Shown here piece by piece: positions 52,645 to 62,459 of a stretch of DNA of 64,000 nucleotides. Each line of letters starts with the position of its first letter. Position 1 is the first letter of the stretch. The notes beneath the pieces are model-generated. The model did not search any database and was not told the origin of the DNA. It saw only the letters and a list, made by a program, of their open reading frames with translations. The translations under genes and the position numbers were made by a program. This DNA comes from Sulfobacillus benefaciens. Lineage in GTDB: Bacteria > Bacillota > Sulfobacillia > Sulfobacillales > Sulfobacillaceae. The stretch covers positions 62,001 to 126,000 of the forward strand of contig PXYT01000003.1 of NCBI GenBank assembly GCA_003023725.1, given 5' to 3'.

Positions 52645-53496
52645 CAATTCTCTCGACCTGCACTTGGCATTATGTGTTTTGACGGGGACGTCTTTATAGG
52701 TATCAAATCCTTTTTGGATAAAATGTCACCCGGATTTCATCCGGGATAACGGCCTAGCAAACGGGATCCGTTTCAGGGAAATGCGGCTGATGATTTCTAG
52801 TCTAGTCGATCCGCCATGTCTGTCAATTCGGTGTCCCAGGAATTTTCCCTCATGGCAGATCATATTGATGCGTCCGCCTTGGCTTTGTTTCACGAAACTC
52901 GCAGAGAATATTTCAGCCGTGAGCATACGGGGAACCCGGATCTCTTCAGGGAAAACACCAGAAAGGAAAAGACGGGTCTAGTGCATGGCGTGTCCTCTTT
53001 AGGGAGGACAATCCGGAATCCCGGCCCGGTTGTTCTCACCAGCCCCTTGAAATCGTCGTGGCACCGTGAAATCTGATTGGGTTGTTCCGCGCATCTTGTC
53101 CTTGGATTAAGAGGAAATTTCCGACTTACGGCAACTCGGACTCAACATCCTTAGCTCCGGATTCCATGACCTAGAAAAAACCGGCGGGTTGAAAAATTCC
53201 TAAAAACCAATCCTGCCACAAACGCCACCGATAGTATAATACGCCGGAACACCTCGGATCCATTGTCAAGATTGAGTTTTAGGATGGTTTATGGTTACGA
53301 TCTCGAAACCCCTTCTACGGAAACGTAAAGCTAGAGCTAATTCTAGCGAAAATTTCACGAAATGTTAAGATTTGGTTAGAGAAAATATTAGAAAAATTTA
53401 ATAAATTTTGGGCGAAAACTGTTCTCACAACTCAACGAATTGTGATATAATTCACTTAGAAAGATATGTGACGGTGTTCACAAAGGAGGGATGAAT
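52645..53496. other. 0.85-kb intergenic region with hairpin and promoter
   Basis: CCCGGAT-TTC-ATCCGGG (52729-52745) is a compact hairpin in the leader of the MMPL gene. The last 220 bases are very AT-rich and lead to TATAAT (53446-53451) with TTCTCA 18 bases upstream, the likely promoter of the small zinc protein gene. Frames at 52816-53076 (plus) and 52726-52926 (minus) have no recognised domain. Confidence 0.45.
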
Positions 53497-53679
53497 ATGG
53501 CAAAGTCTCAGCCGTACGAAGAGCTGTGCCCGGTGTGTCACCAATATCCCGTGCGTCATCAAACTCTGAAGCTTACGGGCGACGTTTACGCCATGTGTGA
53601 AAATTATCCGGAGTGTTTCTATGTCAGCCGGTTGGAAACACCCGAACAGGACTGGGCTTCCATGTTGCCCTCTGCGTAA
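53497..53679 (+). CDS. Small zinc-binding protein
   Basis: ATG 53497 (or ATG 53491, two codons earlier) follows AAAGGAGGG closely. The product, about 60 residues, has two Cys pairs: CPVCH near residue 11 and CENYPECFY near residue 34. The pattern is close to topoisomerase-type or rubredoxin-like zinc ribbons. It has its own TATAAT promoter upstream and a strong hairpin terminator downstream, so it is a complete expressed single-gene unit despite its size. No function can be assigned. Confidence 0.75.
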   Translation: MAKSQPYEELCPVCHQYPVRHQTLKLTGDVYAMCENYPECFYVSRLETPEQDWASMLPSA

Positions 53680-53698
53680 GACAAAATTGGTTGTTTGT

Positions 53699-53730
53699 AA
53701 ATCCCCTGCCGCCATAGTGACAGGGGATTT
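53699..53730 (+). terminator. Hairpin terminator after the small zinc protein gene
   Basis: AAATCCCCTG (53699-53708) and CAGGGGATTT (53721-53730) pair perfectly over ten bases with a 12-base loop. The 3' arm ends in ATTT. It lies 20 bases after the stop codon and, being symmetric, could work in both directions. Confidence 0.75.
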
Positions 53731-54995
53731 AACGCGTCAACCGGTTTGATCCGTACTCATATGTTCCGGTGCCCCGGGAACCAGGTGTAGCAGGAGTCCT
53801 CTTGGTCCAAACTTTTTCAAGGGGATCGCTTATCTCTTCCACCTCCGCCCACATCCACACACTTTACTGTGAACTCCGGTTGAAACCAGTGTAGTGAAGG
53901 AAGATGGGCATCAGAAAAGACCAATACAAGACGTGGTGGCAAAAACACGGGTTCCCCTTCCCCCAGGCAAGCGACAGACGAACTAGGCCTGTCCTACGCT
54001 CGCTTATCCTCGCTCACATAGCGGGTGGTTTGTTCCTTGACTCCAACCACACTGATGCTAATCCCAGGACCGGGAGGTCCTTATTAATGAAAGTATCGGA
54101 ATGCATGCATAATCCTTTTCAACCGCTAGCAACCACAAATTTGGGATCTGTTCAAATCACTCTTGTTCCGGTGTGAAACTTGTTCTGATGCGCTTCTTCT
54201 CACACCACCATCAATTTTTGTGTTTTTATGATTCTGCATCGGAATACCTGCTCTGGCATGGACGTTTTTCACTTCGGACCGGATGTAGAGCCATTGCCCG
54301 GGAACAAGAGGAGATCGGCTAGCCCAATTTTTGATTTGTCTTCGTGATGCTATTCCTCCCCGTAAGATGCCAGAGATTTCAGCCTCGTCCACGACTAAGA
54401 TGTTGTCCTCTACTGGATGCGCTAATTGTGGGCTCGGTTTACCGTTGTGTTTTACCGATATTGGTACCGAGTGGGCGAATTCCTTTCCGAATGATTTGTG
54501 CTGTTATTAAAAGGAAACTTGGATCACAACCGGGTCAGTTGTGCACCAACATGTCTCTGCATATCTTTGGGTCCAATCCTCAGACACATGGCAAACCGCC
54601 AAAAGGAGACGATCCTTTTGAATCACGGCAATACTAGTGTGTGGAGAGGGCGGATGGCGAAAACGCCGGGAAAACGCCGAGCCTCCACAACTTCCGGGGA
54701 TTAACCCTCAAAAAGCGGTAGTTCCGGGGAGGGGCACGAGAAAGGAACCAAGGGCCCACTGCCGGGGGCCGAAATGCTGTCAAAAAACCGGTGCGGTTCT
54801 CTGTTTGGTATCCGTGGGGTGCCGACGCAGGTTCCTTCGAGCCCTTTGAATCGGACTTAAGGGTCCTTATGACCCGACCCGAGGGTTGGTAAGCTGAACC
54901 CAAGGCCGCTGTAACAATGCTGAAGCCCGCCTAACCATGAGAAGTGTACTGGCGGAAGGGGATGAGGCGGCCGTTTGGGACAAGGGGATGAGAGT
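53731..54995. other. 1.25-kb region without a recognisable gene
   Basis: Short frames of 66-97 codons occur on both strands (for example 54126-54392 minus and 53904-54176 plus). None has a ribosome site with a recognisable domain. The promoter of the molybdoenzyme operon should lie here, but I could not place it with confidence. Confidence 0.35.
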
Positions 54996-56069
54996 GTGAA
55001 GCCTGAACAAAAACCCGTGGCGCGGCGTCGCATTTTGCGCCAAATGGCCATCGTGGCCATCAGTGTGTCCGCGGCGGGAACCCTCCTTCGGTCTAAGGCT
55101 CAAGCCAAATCGCTGCAGGCGCTTGCCGCTGCGAGCCGAAAGCAATGGAAGGGGGAAAGCCGCGCACAGGTGCAGTATTACAATACCAAGCCCAGGTGGG
55201 CAAGCTGGACCGTACCTCAGTTAAATGTCTCGGATGGATGGTCCGAACCATCCGGGTGGATGTCTAAAATTGAGAATTCACGAAATCTACCCTATATTCA
55301 CGATAATTTTAATCGGTTGTTGCCAGTGACTAAGTTACCTCATCATTGGGTAATGGTGATTGATCTGCGCCGGTGTATCGGATGCCAGGCGTGTGTTGTC
55401 AGTTGCAAAAGTGAGAACAATGTGCCGGTCGGCGTTTATCGAACTTGGGTGCAAGTAGTGGAGACCGGAACCATGGTCCCCGATTCCCAGGGGTCCGTGG
55501 TGACGGATCAAGGCACATTCGAACCGAATGTCAAGCGTTTTAGTCTCCCCCGCCTGTGCAATCACTGTGATGCCCCGCCGTGTGTGGAAGTCTGCCCCGT
55601 CAAGGCGACTTTTAAGCGGGAAGATGGTCTGGTTTTAATTGATTATCCCAAGTGTCTGGGGTGCGGCTACTGCATCAATGCCTGTCCGTATGACGCCCGA
55701 TTCTTCAACCCGATTCAGCAAACCGCGGACAAATGCACGTTTTGTGTTCAGCGTCTCGACCGGGGGCTCTTGCCGGCTTGTGTGACGTCTTGCGTGGGAA
55801 GGGCTCGGATATTCGGGGATCTTAATGATCCCAACAGCGAAGTGTCCCGGTTGATTGCGTCCTATCCGACGACACATTTGAAGACGACTCTGGGAACAAA
55901 ACCTCAGGTATTCTATATCGATCTCGATGGGGTTCTGGCCGAGGATGGAGCCAATACCTTTAATACCCTCTATCCCTATGCCGTGGGAACAAACACGGAG
56001 GAATACGACGATTTGACGGGCAAGGTACTGCTCCAGACACCGACCGGAGGAGAAAGGGGGACTCCGTAA
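54996..56069 (+). CDS. Tat-exported four-cluster [4Fe-4S] subunit of a molybdoenzyme (TtrB/PsrB-like)
   Basis: The start is taken as GTG 54996 (AAGGGG eight bases ahead); TTG 54975 is a close alternative. The N-terminus has a twin-arginine stretch (ARRRILRQMAIVAISVSAAGTLL), so this subunit appears to be exported with its own Tat signal. Sixteen cysteines form four cluster motifs: CIGCQACVVSCK, CNHCDAPPCVEVCP, CLGCGYCINACP and CTFCVQRLDRGLLPACVTSC. This is the DmsB/TtrB/PsrB layout that passes electrons between the quinone-linked anchor and the catalytic subunit. First gene of a five-gene operon. Confidence 0.92.
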   Translation: MKPEQKPVARRRILRQMAIVAISVSAAGTLLRSKAQAKSLQALAAASRKQWKGESRAQVQYYNTKPRWASWTVPQLNVSDGWSEPSGWMSKIENSRNLPYIHDNFNRLLPVTKLPHHWVMVIDLRRCIGCQACVVSCKSENNVPVGVYRTWVQVVETGTMVPDSQGSVVTDQGTFEPNVKRFSLPRLCNHCDAPPCVEVCPVKATFKREDGLVLIDYPKCLGCGYCINACPYDARFFNPIQQTADKCTFCVQRLDRGLLPACVTSCVGRARIFGDLNDPNSEVSRLIASYPTTHLKTTLGTKPQVFYIDLDGVLAEDGANTFNTLYPYAVGTNTEEYDDLTGKVLLQTPTGGERGTP

Positions 56070-57320
56070 GTGCTGCAAGGATCTTTGGTTCATTCAGGTC
56101 TGGAAAATGTCTATTGGGGCTTAATGATTGTCACGTATCCCTATATTTCGGGACTGGTGGCGGGGTCGTTTGTGGTGTCTTCGCTCAGCCATGTTTTCCA
56201 TCAAAAACTGTTCGACGACCTGGCACCATTGGCGGTATTGGTCAGTTTTGCCCTGCTTTTGGCTGCCCCTTTAACGGTGTTGGGGGACGCGAGGCAACCG
56301 ATGAATTTTTGGGAACTGATGGCACGGGGGCACTGGCCGTATTCCCCTATTGCGTTCTTCATTTTGATTTGGATGTCCTACATCGTGTTGATGCTGTTTG
56401 AATTATACTTTGCGTTTCGCGCACAAAATGTGCGTCGGCTGATTCGCAGCCAAGGACAATCGCGGCTGTACCGATTCCTGACTCTGGGCAGCCGGAACGC
56501 CAGTCTGGCGGGAGAAACGCGCGACAAGCGGGTGTTGATGGTTCTTTCGGCAATAGGTATTTTAATGGCTTTTCTGTTTCACGGATATATCGGATTTATT
56601 TTTGGATCCACCAAGGCGCGGCCCTTGTGGGCGACTCCGTTGATGCCGGTGCTGTTCATTGTGTCGGCTATGGTTTCCGGTATTGCGCTGATGTGGGTGG
56701 TCAACGTCTTGGTTATGCGGTTTTACCACCGTCCGGTCAATCGTGCCCTCGCCAATGGTCTGTTGACTTATCTGGTGTTGTTTGTTCTGCTGGATCTTTA
56801 CATGGATGCCGTAGACTTTCTGACCAGTGCCATTCCGGCTTACACCCAAGGTCCAGTGTCCCAAGGGTTTCAGCGGATATTGATGTATGGACCCAATAGC
56901 TGGGTCTACTTTGGTTTGCAACTCGGGGTGGGACTCGGCATACCGCTGATCGGATGGATCATTCCTCAAGTCCGCCGGTCACTGGCTGGAGGAGCGTTAA
57001 TGAGTCTGGCGGTGTTGGTGGGAGTGTTCGCGATGCGCTGGGATGTTGTAATTGCCGGCCAGGAACAATCGAAAATTTCCAGCAATGTGGTGACGGTCGC
57101 CATACCCTGGACCGGTTTTGATTCGATTCAAACAGTGATCGGAGTCTTCGCGGTGGCATTTGTGGTGTTCATGGGATTGGCATGGGTCTTCCCGTGGCAG
57201 TCGTGGAACCGAATTCCGGCCGCAGAAGACCAGGAGGCACGGGAAACCTCGGCCCGTCAACAAGCGGCCCAGGGCATTCCCGGGACCGCCACAAGCGAAG
57301 GAGGCCATGTGGTGTCATGA
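56070..57320 (+). CDS. NrfD/PsrC-type quinol-binding membrane anchor
   Basis: A 416-residue protein with eight to ten membrane helices, starting at GTG 56070 directly after the FeS subunit's stop codon (AGAAAGGGGG upstream). The first helices (YPYISGLVAGSFVVSSLSHVF, FWELMARGHWPYSPIAFFILIWMSYIVLML) fit the NrfD/PsrC family, which exchanges electrons with the quinone pool. No heme histidine pattern is evident, as expected for the family. Its stop overlaps the ATG of the catalytic subunit gene. Confidence 0.9.
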   Translation: MLQGSLVHSGLENVYWGLMIVTYPYISGLVAGSFVVSSLSHVFHQKLFDDLAPLAVLVSFALLLAAPLTVLGDARQPMNFWELMARGHWPYSPIAFFILIWMSYIVLMLFELYFAFRAQNVRRLIRSQGQSRLYRFLTLGSRNASLAGETRDKRVLMVLSAIGILMAFLFHGYIGFIFGSTKARPLWATPLMPVLFIVSAMVSGIALMWVVNVLVMRFYHRPVNRALANGLLTYLVLFVLLDLYMDAVDFLTSAIPAYTQGPVSQGFQRILMYGPNSWVYFGLQLGVGLGIPLIGWIIPQVRRSLAGGALMSLAVLVGVFAMRWDVVIAGQEQSKISSNVVTVAIPWTGFDSIQTVIGVFAVAFVVFMGLAWVFPWQSWNRIPAAEDQEARETSARQQAAQGIPGTATSEGGHVVS

Positions 57321-60300
57321 GTGATGACGAAGAGAGTCGCAAAAATGGGGTTAGCCGGCGCCGGTTCTTGCAGGGCAGCGTCATGGGCGGTGCCGGAATT
57401 CTTGTAAGCGGATGGGGTTTGTCACCGTGGATCGGGAATGTGTTTCACCGTCGGGGCACATTTGTCTACCCCGACCGTCCGCCGACCTGGGCCGGCGTGG
57501 AAACAAAATACAGCGTGTGCAAACAGTGTGGCAGCGATTGCGGCATTGAGGCACATATCTTCAACGGTATCTTACAAAAGCTGGACGGGAATCCCTATCA
57601 TCCGGCGTCCACGGAGCCCCATGCGCCGTACGCCACGGCAGTCGCGACGGCTAATGTCTGGCCAGCCCCGCATTCGCTCTGCCCAAGAGGTCAGGCCGGA
57701 CGGCAAACAGTGTATGACCCTTACCGTATCACCGTACCCTTAAAACGCACGGGGCCCCGGGGATCCGGTCAGTGGGAGGCAATTTCTTGGAATCGCTTGA
57801 TTTCTGAAGTCGTATCAGGGGGCGTATTGTTCCACGGTGTCCCGGGAGAAAGTACTCGCGTCGTGACAGGATTCGGCGGATTGTACAACAACGGCAAAAA
57901 TCAGAGCGTGCCGATTGATCCCGCTCACCCGGACATGGGTCCCAAGACCAATGGTCTCATGATCTATATCGGGGAAGCCGAAGCGGGACAAAGCCAGTTT
58001 ATCGCACGGTTTGCGAATGCTTTTGGCACGGTCAACGTTCAGGGTAACGGGCAAATTTGCAACAATAACGTGGGGATATCCTACAATTTGTCGACGGCCG
58101 GTCAGGCCGGGGAATTCCGTCCGGATATTTTGAATGCGGAATATGTGCTGTGGTTTGGGCTCAATGCCCTGGAAGCCAATTTTCCCATGCAGGCGATTGG
58201 TCGTAAAGTCGTTGAAGCGGTGAGTTCCGGATCACTCAGTTATCATATGGTGGATGTCCGTTCCGGCAATGCCTTCATTCATGCTAGCAATCAAACCTGG
58301 GTGCGCCCTGGCGGAGACGGCGCCCTGGCGATGGGGATGATTCGGTGGATATTGGAGAATCAGCGCTATAACGCACCGTATCTGGGTATTCCGCACGCCA
58401 AGGCGGCGTCGGCCCAGGGAGAACCTAATTTTACCAATGCCAGTTGGCTGGTGGTGAGCGATCCCACCAATCCCAATAACCGGGCGTTTCTCACCGCGGC
58501 TCAAGCGGGTCTGGTTTCCGCATCCGATGCCCAGGCGTCCGATGCGGTGGTTCTGGACGCGGCCACGGGGAAGCCGGCTGTGGCCAACCGTGTGTCTCAA
58601 GGGAGACTGTGGCCGAAGGCTGCCATGGACCTCAGCGAGGTAAAGGTGGCGGGCATTTCCTGCCGGACCGCGTTGCAAATGTTGGCAGAGGAGGCCATGC
58701 GATTTGATCTGTCGCAGTATGCCGTCATGGCCGGCACCGATCAACGGGAGATTGTGCATTTGGCCGAGGAGTTCACCAGTCATGGTCGCAAGGCCGTTGT
58801 GGACTTTTTCCGGGGTGCGGTGATGCATACCAACGGCGTGTATACGGGAAGGGCTCTCATGACACTGAATATGTTAATTGGCAATATTGACTGGATGGGA
58901 GGTTATATGGTGGGCGGGGGCGGAGCCGATATTCTGGGCACGAACCCGGGGCAACCCTATAATTTGAAGAAGTGGCCGAATATGAATACCCAAGTACCGG
59001 CCGGTGTTACGGTTTCCCGCAACGGCACCGCCTACGAGACGACGTCTTACTATCAGCATAAAGTGGCGCAAAAGCAGTCCCCCTATCCGGCGGAAAGACC
59101 GTGGTTTCCGTTCAGTGGCGGTTTGTGGGAGGAAATGTTTGCCGGTATTTATGAAGGCTATCCCTACGCCTGTTCTATTTTGGTTCAGCACATCGCCAAT
59201 CCCGCATGGAGCGCACCGGGAATAGGAGGAGCGGACGACGACAACTTGCCGTGGGTGAAGTTGATTAAAGACACTGCCAAGATTCCCTTGTTTATCGCCA
59301 TCGACACGCAGATCGCAGAAAGCTCCCGCTATGCCGATTACATCATTCCGGACACGACCTATTTGGAAGGCTGGGGATTTCCTTCTGTCCGTCCGGTTAT
59401 CCCTACCAAGGTAACCGGAATTCGTCATCCCGTAATCGAGCCGTTGACTCAGAAGACCCCGGCAGGAGACCCGATAAGTATGGAACAGTTTTTCATTGAT
59501 GTCGCCCGGACGATTAAATTGCCGGGATTTGGTTCCAATGCCTATGTCGAAGGAGGCTCACTGAATTCCCGCGAGGATTATTACCTGAAGATGGCAGCCA
59601 ACGTGGCGTGGGACAGCTCGTTTCTTTCCCGCTCGGGTAATCAGTTTGTGTCTGGGGGGCCGGTTCCGAATGCCCAAAGTGCCCAGGAGTTGGCCAGTAT
59701 TCAGACCTTGAGGGCAGATCATTCCAACGCTCTCACCACGGCTCAGTGGGCGAAAGTGGCCTATGTTGTGGCACGGGGGGGCCGTTTCGAAGATTATAAC
59801 GTGGCCTATTTGCCGAACGCCGAAACCAATAGCCGGCTCAAGAATTTGATGACGGGGCAGGTGGTGCGCACGGGGGTTGAAGGTTGGGCCAAAGCGCCGA
59901 ACCAACTCAGTCCCCAGGATTTGCTGGCGACTTATCAAAATATGGTTCCGGCCGGAAGTGGCTTGTCCCCGTCTAATCCATCCTGGGTGACGCATCAACT
60001 CGGGACTTCCGATGCTCTGCAGATCTACAATCCCGATCAGGCTTTAGCTGTGAATGCTCTGACTGGTGCCCATTTTGTGGGAACCGGAACGTATCAGCCT
60101 CCTCAGAACATGTTGGGACAGCCGCTGAGGGATCTGGACCCGTCTTCGGAATTTCCGTTTATCCTCAGTACGCGGAAAGAGACCGTCCAAAGCAAGGCCT
60201 GGACGATTGCCGATCCCTGGCTTTTGGAGATGTTGCCAGAATCCTTTATCGACATGAATCCGGTTGATGCCAGCCGCTTGGGGCTTCATGCCGGGGATGA

Positions 60301-60610
60301 GGTCCGTGTATCCTCGAGGACTTACAGCAAAGGATTGACAGGGCGTCTGCGTTTGTTGCCGGGCGTGCGTCCTGGCGTGATTTCGTTTCCGCACAGCTAT
60401 GGACATTGGTATTACGGTTCCGGGGCTTGGACGATTAACGGACAGCGCTATCAAGGAGATCCAAGCCGGAATGCGCCGGTACGGCTCAATGCGGTGATGC
60501 GGCTCGACCCCACTTTGGCGGCACCGGACGGATGGACGATTGCCATGGAAGACCCCATTGGGGGCGGGTGTGCGTATTTTGAAACTCCTGTGCGGGTGGA
60601 GAAGGTCTAG
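57317..60610 (+). CDS. Molybdopterin oxidoreductase catalytic subunit (TtrA/SreA-like)
   Basis: ATG 57317 overlaps the previous stop (ATGA) and gives 1097 residues. A Tat signal opens the protein (SRRRFLQGSVMGGAGILVSGW, twin Arg at 14-15). The proximal [4Fe-4S] site is Cys68-x2-Cys71-x3-Cys75 and Cys122 (SVCKQCGSDCG ... LCPRGQ). GNGQICNNNVGIS may hold the cysteine ligand of Mo/W. The C-terminal cap RLGLHAGDEVRVSSRTYSKGLTGRL is the MGD-binding domain. Size and operon order fit tetrathionate (TtrA) or sulfur/polysulfide (SreA/PsrA) reductases; arsenate or selenate respiration is less likely. The enzyme would work on the outer face of the membrane, coupled to the NrfD anchor. Confidence 0.88.
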   Translation: MSDDEESRKNGVSRRRFLQGSVMGGAGILVSGWGLSPWIGNVFHRRGTFVYPDRPPTWAGVETKYSVCKQCGSDCGIEAHIFNGILQKLDGNPYHPASTEPHAPYATAVATANVWPAPHSLCPRGQAGRQTVYDPYRITVPLKRTGPRGSGQWEAISWNRLISEVVSGGVLFHGVPGESTRVVTGFGGLYNNGKNQSVPIDPAHPDMGPKTNGLMIYIGEAEAGQSQFIARFANAFGTVNVQGNGQICNNNVGISYNLSTAGQAGEFRPDILNAEYVLWFGLNALEANFPMQAIGRKVVEAVSSGSLSYHMVDVRSGNAFIHASNQTWVRPGGDGALAMGMIRWILENQRYNAPYLGIPHAKAASAQGEPNFTNASWLVVSDPTNPNNRAFLTAAQAGLVSASDAQASDAVVLDAATGKPAVANRVSQGRLWPKAAMDLSEVKVAGISCRTALQMLAEEAMRFDLSQYAVMAGTDQREIVHLAEEFTSHGRKAVVDFFRGAVMHTNGVYTGRALMTLNMLIGNIDWMGGYMVGGGGADILGTNPGQPYNLKKWPNMNTQVPAGVTVSRNGTAYETTSYYQHKVAQKQSPYPAERPWFPFSGGLWEEMFAGIYEGYPYACSILVQHIANPAWSAPGIGGADDDNLPWVKLIKDTAKIPLFIAIDTQIAESSRYADYIIPDTTYLEGWGFPSVRPVIPTKVTGIRHPVIEPLTQKTPAGDPISMEQFFIDVARTIKLPGFGSNAYVEGGSLNSREDYYLKMAANVAWDSSFLSRSGNQFVSGGPVPNAQSAQELASIQTLRADHSNALTTAQWAKVAYVVARGGRFEDYNVAYLPNAETNSRLKNLMTGQVVRTGVEGWAKAPNQLSPQDLLATYQNMVPAGSGLSPSNPSWVTHQLGTSDALQIYNPDQALAVNALTGAHFVGTGTYQPPQNMLGQPLRDLDPSSEFPFILSTRKETVQSKAWTIADPWLLEMLPESFIDMNPVDASRLGLHAGDEVRVSSRTYSKGLTGRLRLLPGVRPGVISFPHSYGHWYYGSGAWTINGQRYQGDPSRNAPVRLNAVMRLDPTLAAPDGWTIAMEDPIGGGCAYFETPVRVEKV

Positions 60611-60643
60611 GTTGTGGAGTTTGAACCGGGGAGGAGATATATC

Positions 60644-61240
60644 ATGAGCGAATCAATACGCATAGTCTCGGAGGACGCGGCTTTAGTGTGTGATCTACTG
60701 GCCTCGGCCTTTCTGTACGGGCCTTCCCAGTTAGATAAACACGCACAGGATCTGTGGTATCGGCACTTAAGCCGGCAAACTCCTGCCGTGCGCTACGCTT
60801 GGGGGGCTGTGGCCGACATTTTGGATGGGAAGGAGAAACTGCAACAAGCGATCCAAGACTTCCAGCAATGCGTGGAAGTACCGGTTCCGGGCCGGTACGT
60901 TCCTCCGTACGCTTCGTGTTATCTGAACAAGCCGGCAACATTGTGGGGGCCCAGCACTTTTAACGTATTGGAGTGGTATGAACAAGGGGGATTGGAGTGG
61001 CAACGATCTCCTAACGTGGTAGCCCCGGATCATGTCGGTGTGGAGTGGGCCTTCTTGGCGGAATTGAGCGAACTTTCCTCACGTGAGGCACTGGAACTGA
61101 GACGCGTGTTTATTATGGATCACGTTCGGAAATGGTTTCCGGCTTTTATGGATCGGCTCAAAACAACGGTCCAGGGTTCTTACTATCCGGCACTTGGGGA
61201 TTTCGGCATGGTCTGGATTGAATCCGAGGTTTGGCGTTAG
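60644..61240 (+). CDS. TorD/DmsD-type molybdoenzyme maturation chaperone
   Basis: A 198-residue all-helical protein from ATG 60644 (GGGGAGGAGATATATC ahead). The motif YVPPYASCYLNKPATLWGPSTFNVLEWYEQGG and the downstream PDHVGVEWAFLAELSEL are those of the TorD family (E-x-x-PPY, then DH-x-G-x-E). Such chaperones bind the Tat signal of the catalytic subunit until the cofactor is in place. It lies 33 bases after the catalytic subunit gene. Confidence 0.9.
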   Translation: MSESIRIVSEDAALVCDLLASAFLYGPSQLDKHAQDLWYRHLSRQTPAVRYAWGAVADILDGKEKLQQAIQDFQQCVEVPVPGRYVPPYASCYLNKPATLWGPSTFNVLEWYEQGGLEWQRSPNVVAPDHVGVEWAFLAELSELSSREALELRRVFIMDHVRKWFPAFMDRLKTTVQGSYYPALGDFGMVWIESEVWR

Positions 61241-61325
61241 ACAGTTAAAGCCGCCGGGGCACACAGGCTAGATGTTTGGTAACGGGGACGAAGACCGGAC
61301 TTGAGAGAAAAGGAAGGTGAGGAGC

Positions 61326-61526
61326 ATGTTGGGAGATTTATTGACACCGCCCCATTTGATTGTGCTGGGTATTGTTGGTCTGCTGATATTTGGACCCAAA
61401 CGTCTCCCCGAGCTCGGTTCGGGTTTGGGGCAGGCGTTTAGGGGATTTAAGAATGCGATCAATGGCGACGCGGCAGTTGAAGCGGACTCGCTTCCTGTGT
61501 CCCAGAGACCAGAGGAAAAAACTTAA
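61326..61526 (+). CDS. tatA: TatA/E-type twin-arginine translocase subunit
   Basis: A 66-residue protein from ATG 61326 (GGAAGG eight bases upstream). It has one membrane helix (PHLIVLGIVGLLIFGPKRLPELGSGLGQAFRGFKNA) with the FGPKRLPELG hinge and amphipathic helix of TatA, then an acidic tail. It is in the same operon as two Tat-signal-bearing subunits and their chaperone, so it is probably a dedicated pore subunit. TatC is not in the window. Confidence 0.93.
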   Translation: MLGDLLTPPHLIVLGIVGLLIFGPKRLPELGSGLGQAFRGFKNAINGDAAVEADSLPVSQRPEEKT

Positions 61527-61766
61527 GCCATTTTGGACGGTGCAGCGGTGGGAGCCGTTAGGGCGCCAGCGGCTCGAATCGCGTGTAGCGTTTTGGCGAG
61601 AAACCGTTCTTACTGGGACGACGCGTGAGCAATACAGGAATCGATGACACAGGATCACGCAAGTGCCGGACGAGAACGTTCTGAATAACCAGCTGCGACC
61701 CGTGTGTGAATGACGACACGGGAGCTGGTGAAAAATGATCCGGGACCGCGAAGGGGACGGAACCGT

Positions 61767-62459
61767 ATGATGACACAGTTTCGGGAAAAAACATCGACCA
61801 TTCGCATTGCTTTGTTCGTCTCCAGTGATCTGGAAGATGAAGGCCTTACTCATGTCATCTCGGGACAGACAGATATGGACTGCTGCTGTCACCGGGTTAT
61901 CCATGATCAGCGAGAGGCGTGGCCCTTGTGTCAGTGTGACTGGGGACAGGTTGAAGTGGCTGTCATGATGTTGCCGTTTCAGTTATTGGAGGCTGTAATC
62001 CGAACATTTCAGGAAAACTTTTCCTACGTGCGGGTCGTGGTGGTTATGAAAGAATCCTGGCACTGGAGCCGAATAGCGCGGATCCTGAATTACGGAGTGG
62101 CTGGATTGACGAGCGCTATGAGCTCTCCCGCTATCATCAGTATGGTCCGTCTCGCCTATTACCACACCGGTGGTGTGGACAGTGAGATGGTCAGACGGTT
62201 GCTGGATGCGTTGGAGGACGACGATGATTTTAGTAAAATGCGGCTTAAACCTCTGGACTATTTGGTGTGGGGGCTCATGGCCGAGGGACGGTCAAATCCA
62301 GAGATTGCAGAATATTGCGCTATATCGATCTCTCATACCAAACGGTGTGTCAACCGTATTTTCCGGTATCTGGGTGTCCATGACCGAGCACATGCCATTG
62401 CTTTGTATGGAGATTATGGCGCAGAGAGCAATTATACCGGAGTGAGTAAGAGTCATTAG
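61767..62459 (+). CDS. LuxR-type regulator with degenerate receiver-like domain
   Basis: A 230-residue protein from ATG 61767 (AAGGGGACGG ahead; ATG 61710 possible). The C-terminal 65 residues are a LuxR/FixJ helix-turn-helix: YLVWGLMAEGRSNPEIAEYCAISISHTKRCVNRIFRYLGV. The N-terminal 130 residues have receiver-like secondary structure (IRIALFVSSD...VEVAVMMLP...VRVVVVMKE), but the position of the phosphoacceptor aspartate is hydrophobic (VEVAVMML) and the acidic pocket is not complete. Phosphorylation is unlikely; a ligand or protein partner is more probable. Three cysteines cluster at MDCCCH and could sense redox. It follows the Tat/molybdoenzyme operon by 240 bases on the same strand and probably regulates it. 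Confidence 0.8.
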   Translation: MMTQFREKTSTIRIALFVSSDLEDEGLTHVISGQTDMDCCCHRVIHDQREAWPLCQCDWGQVEVAVMMLPFQLLEAVIRTFQENFSYVRVVVVMKESWHWSRIARILNYGVAGLTSAMSSPAIISMVRLAYYHTGGVDSEMVRRLLDALEDDDDFSKMRLKPLDYLVWGLMAEGRSNPEIAEYCAISISHTKRCVNRIFRYLGVHDRAHAIALYGDYGAESNYTGVSKSH

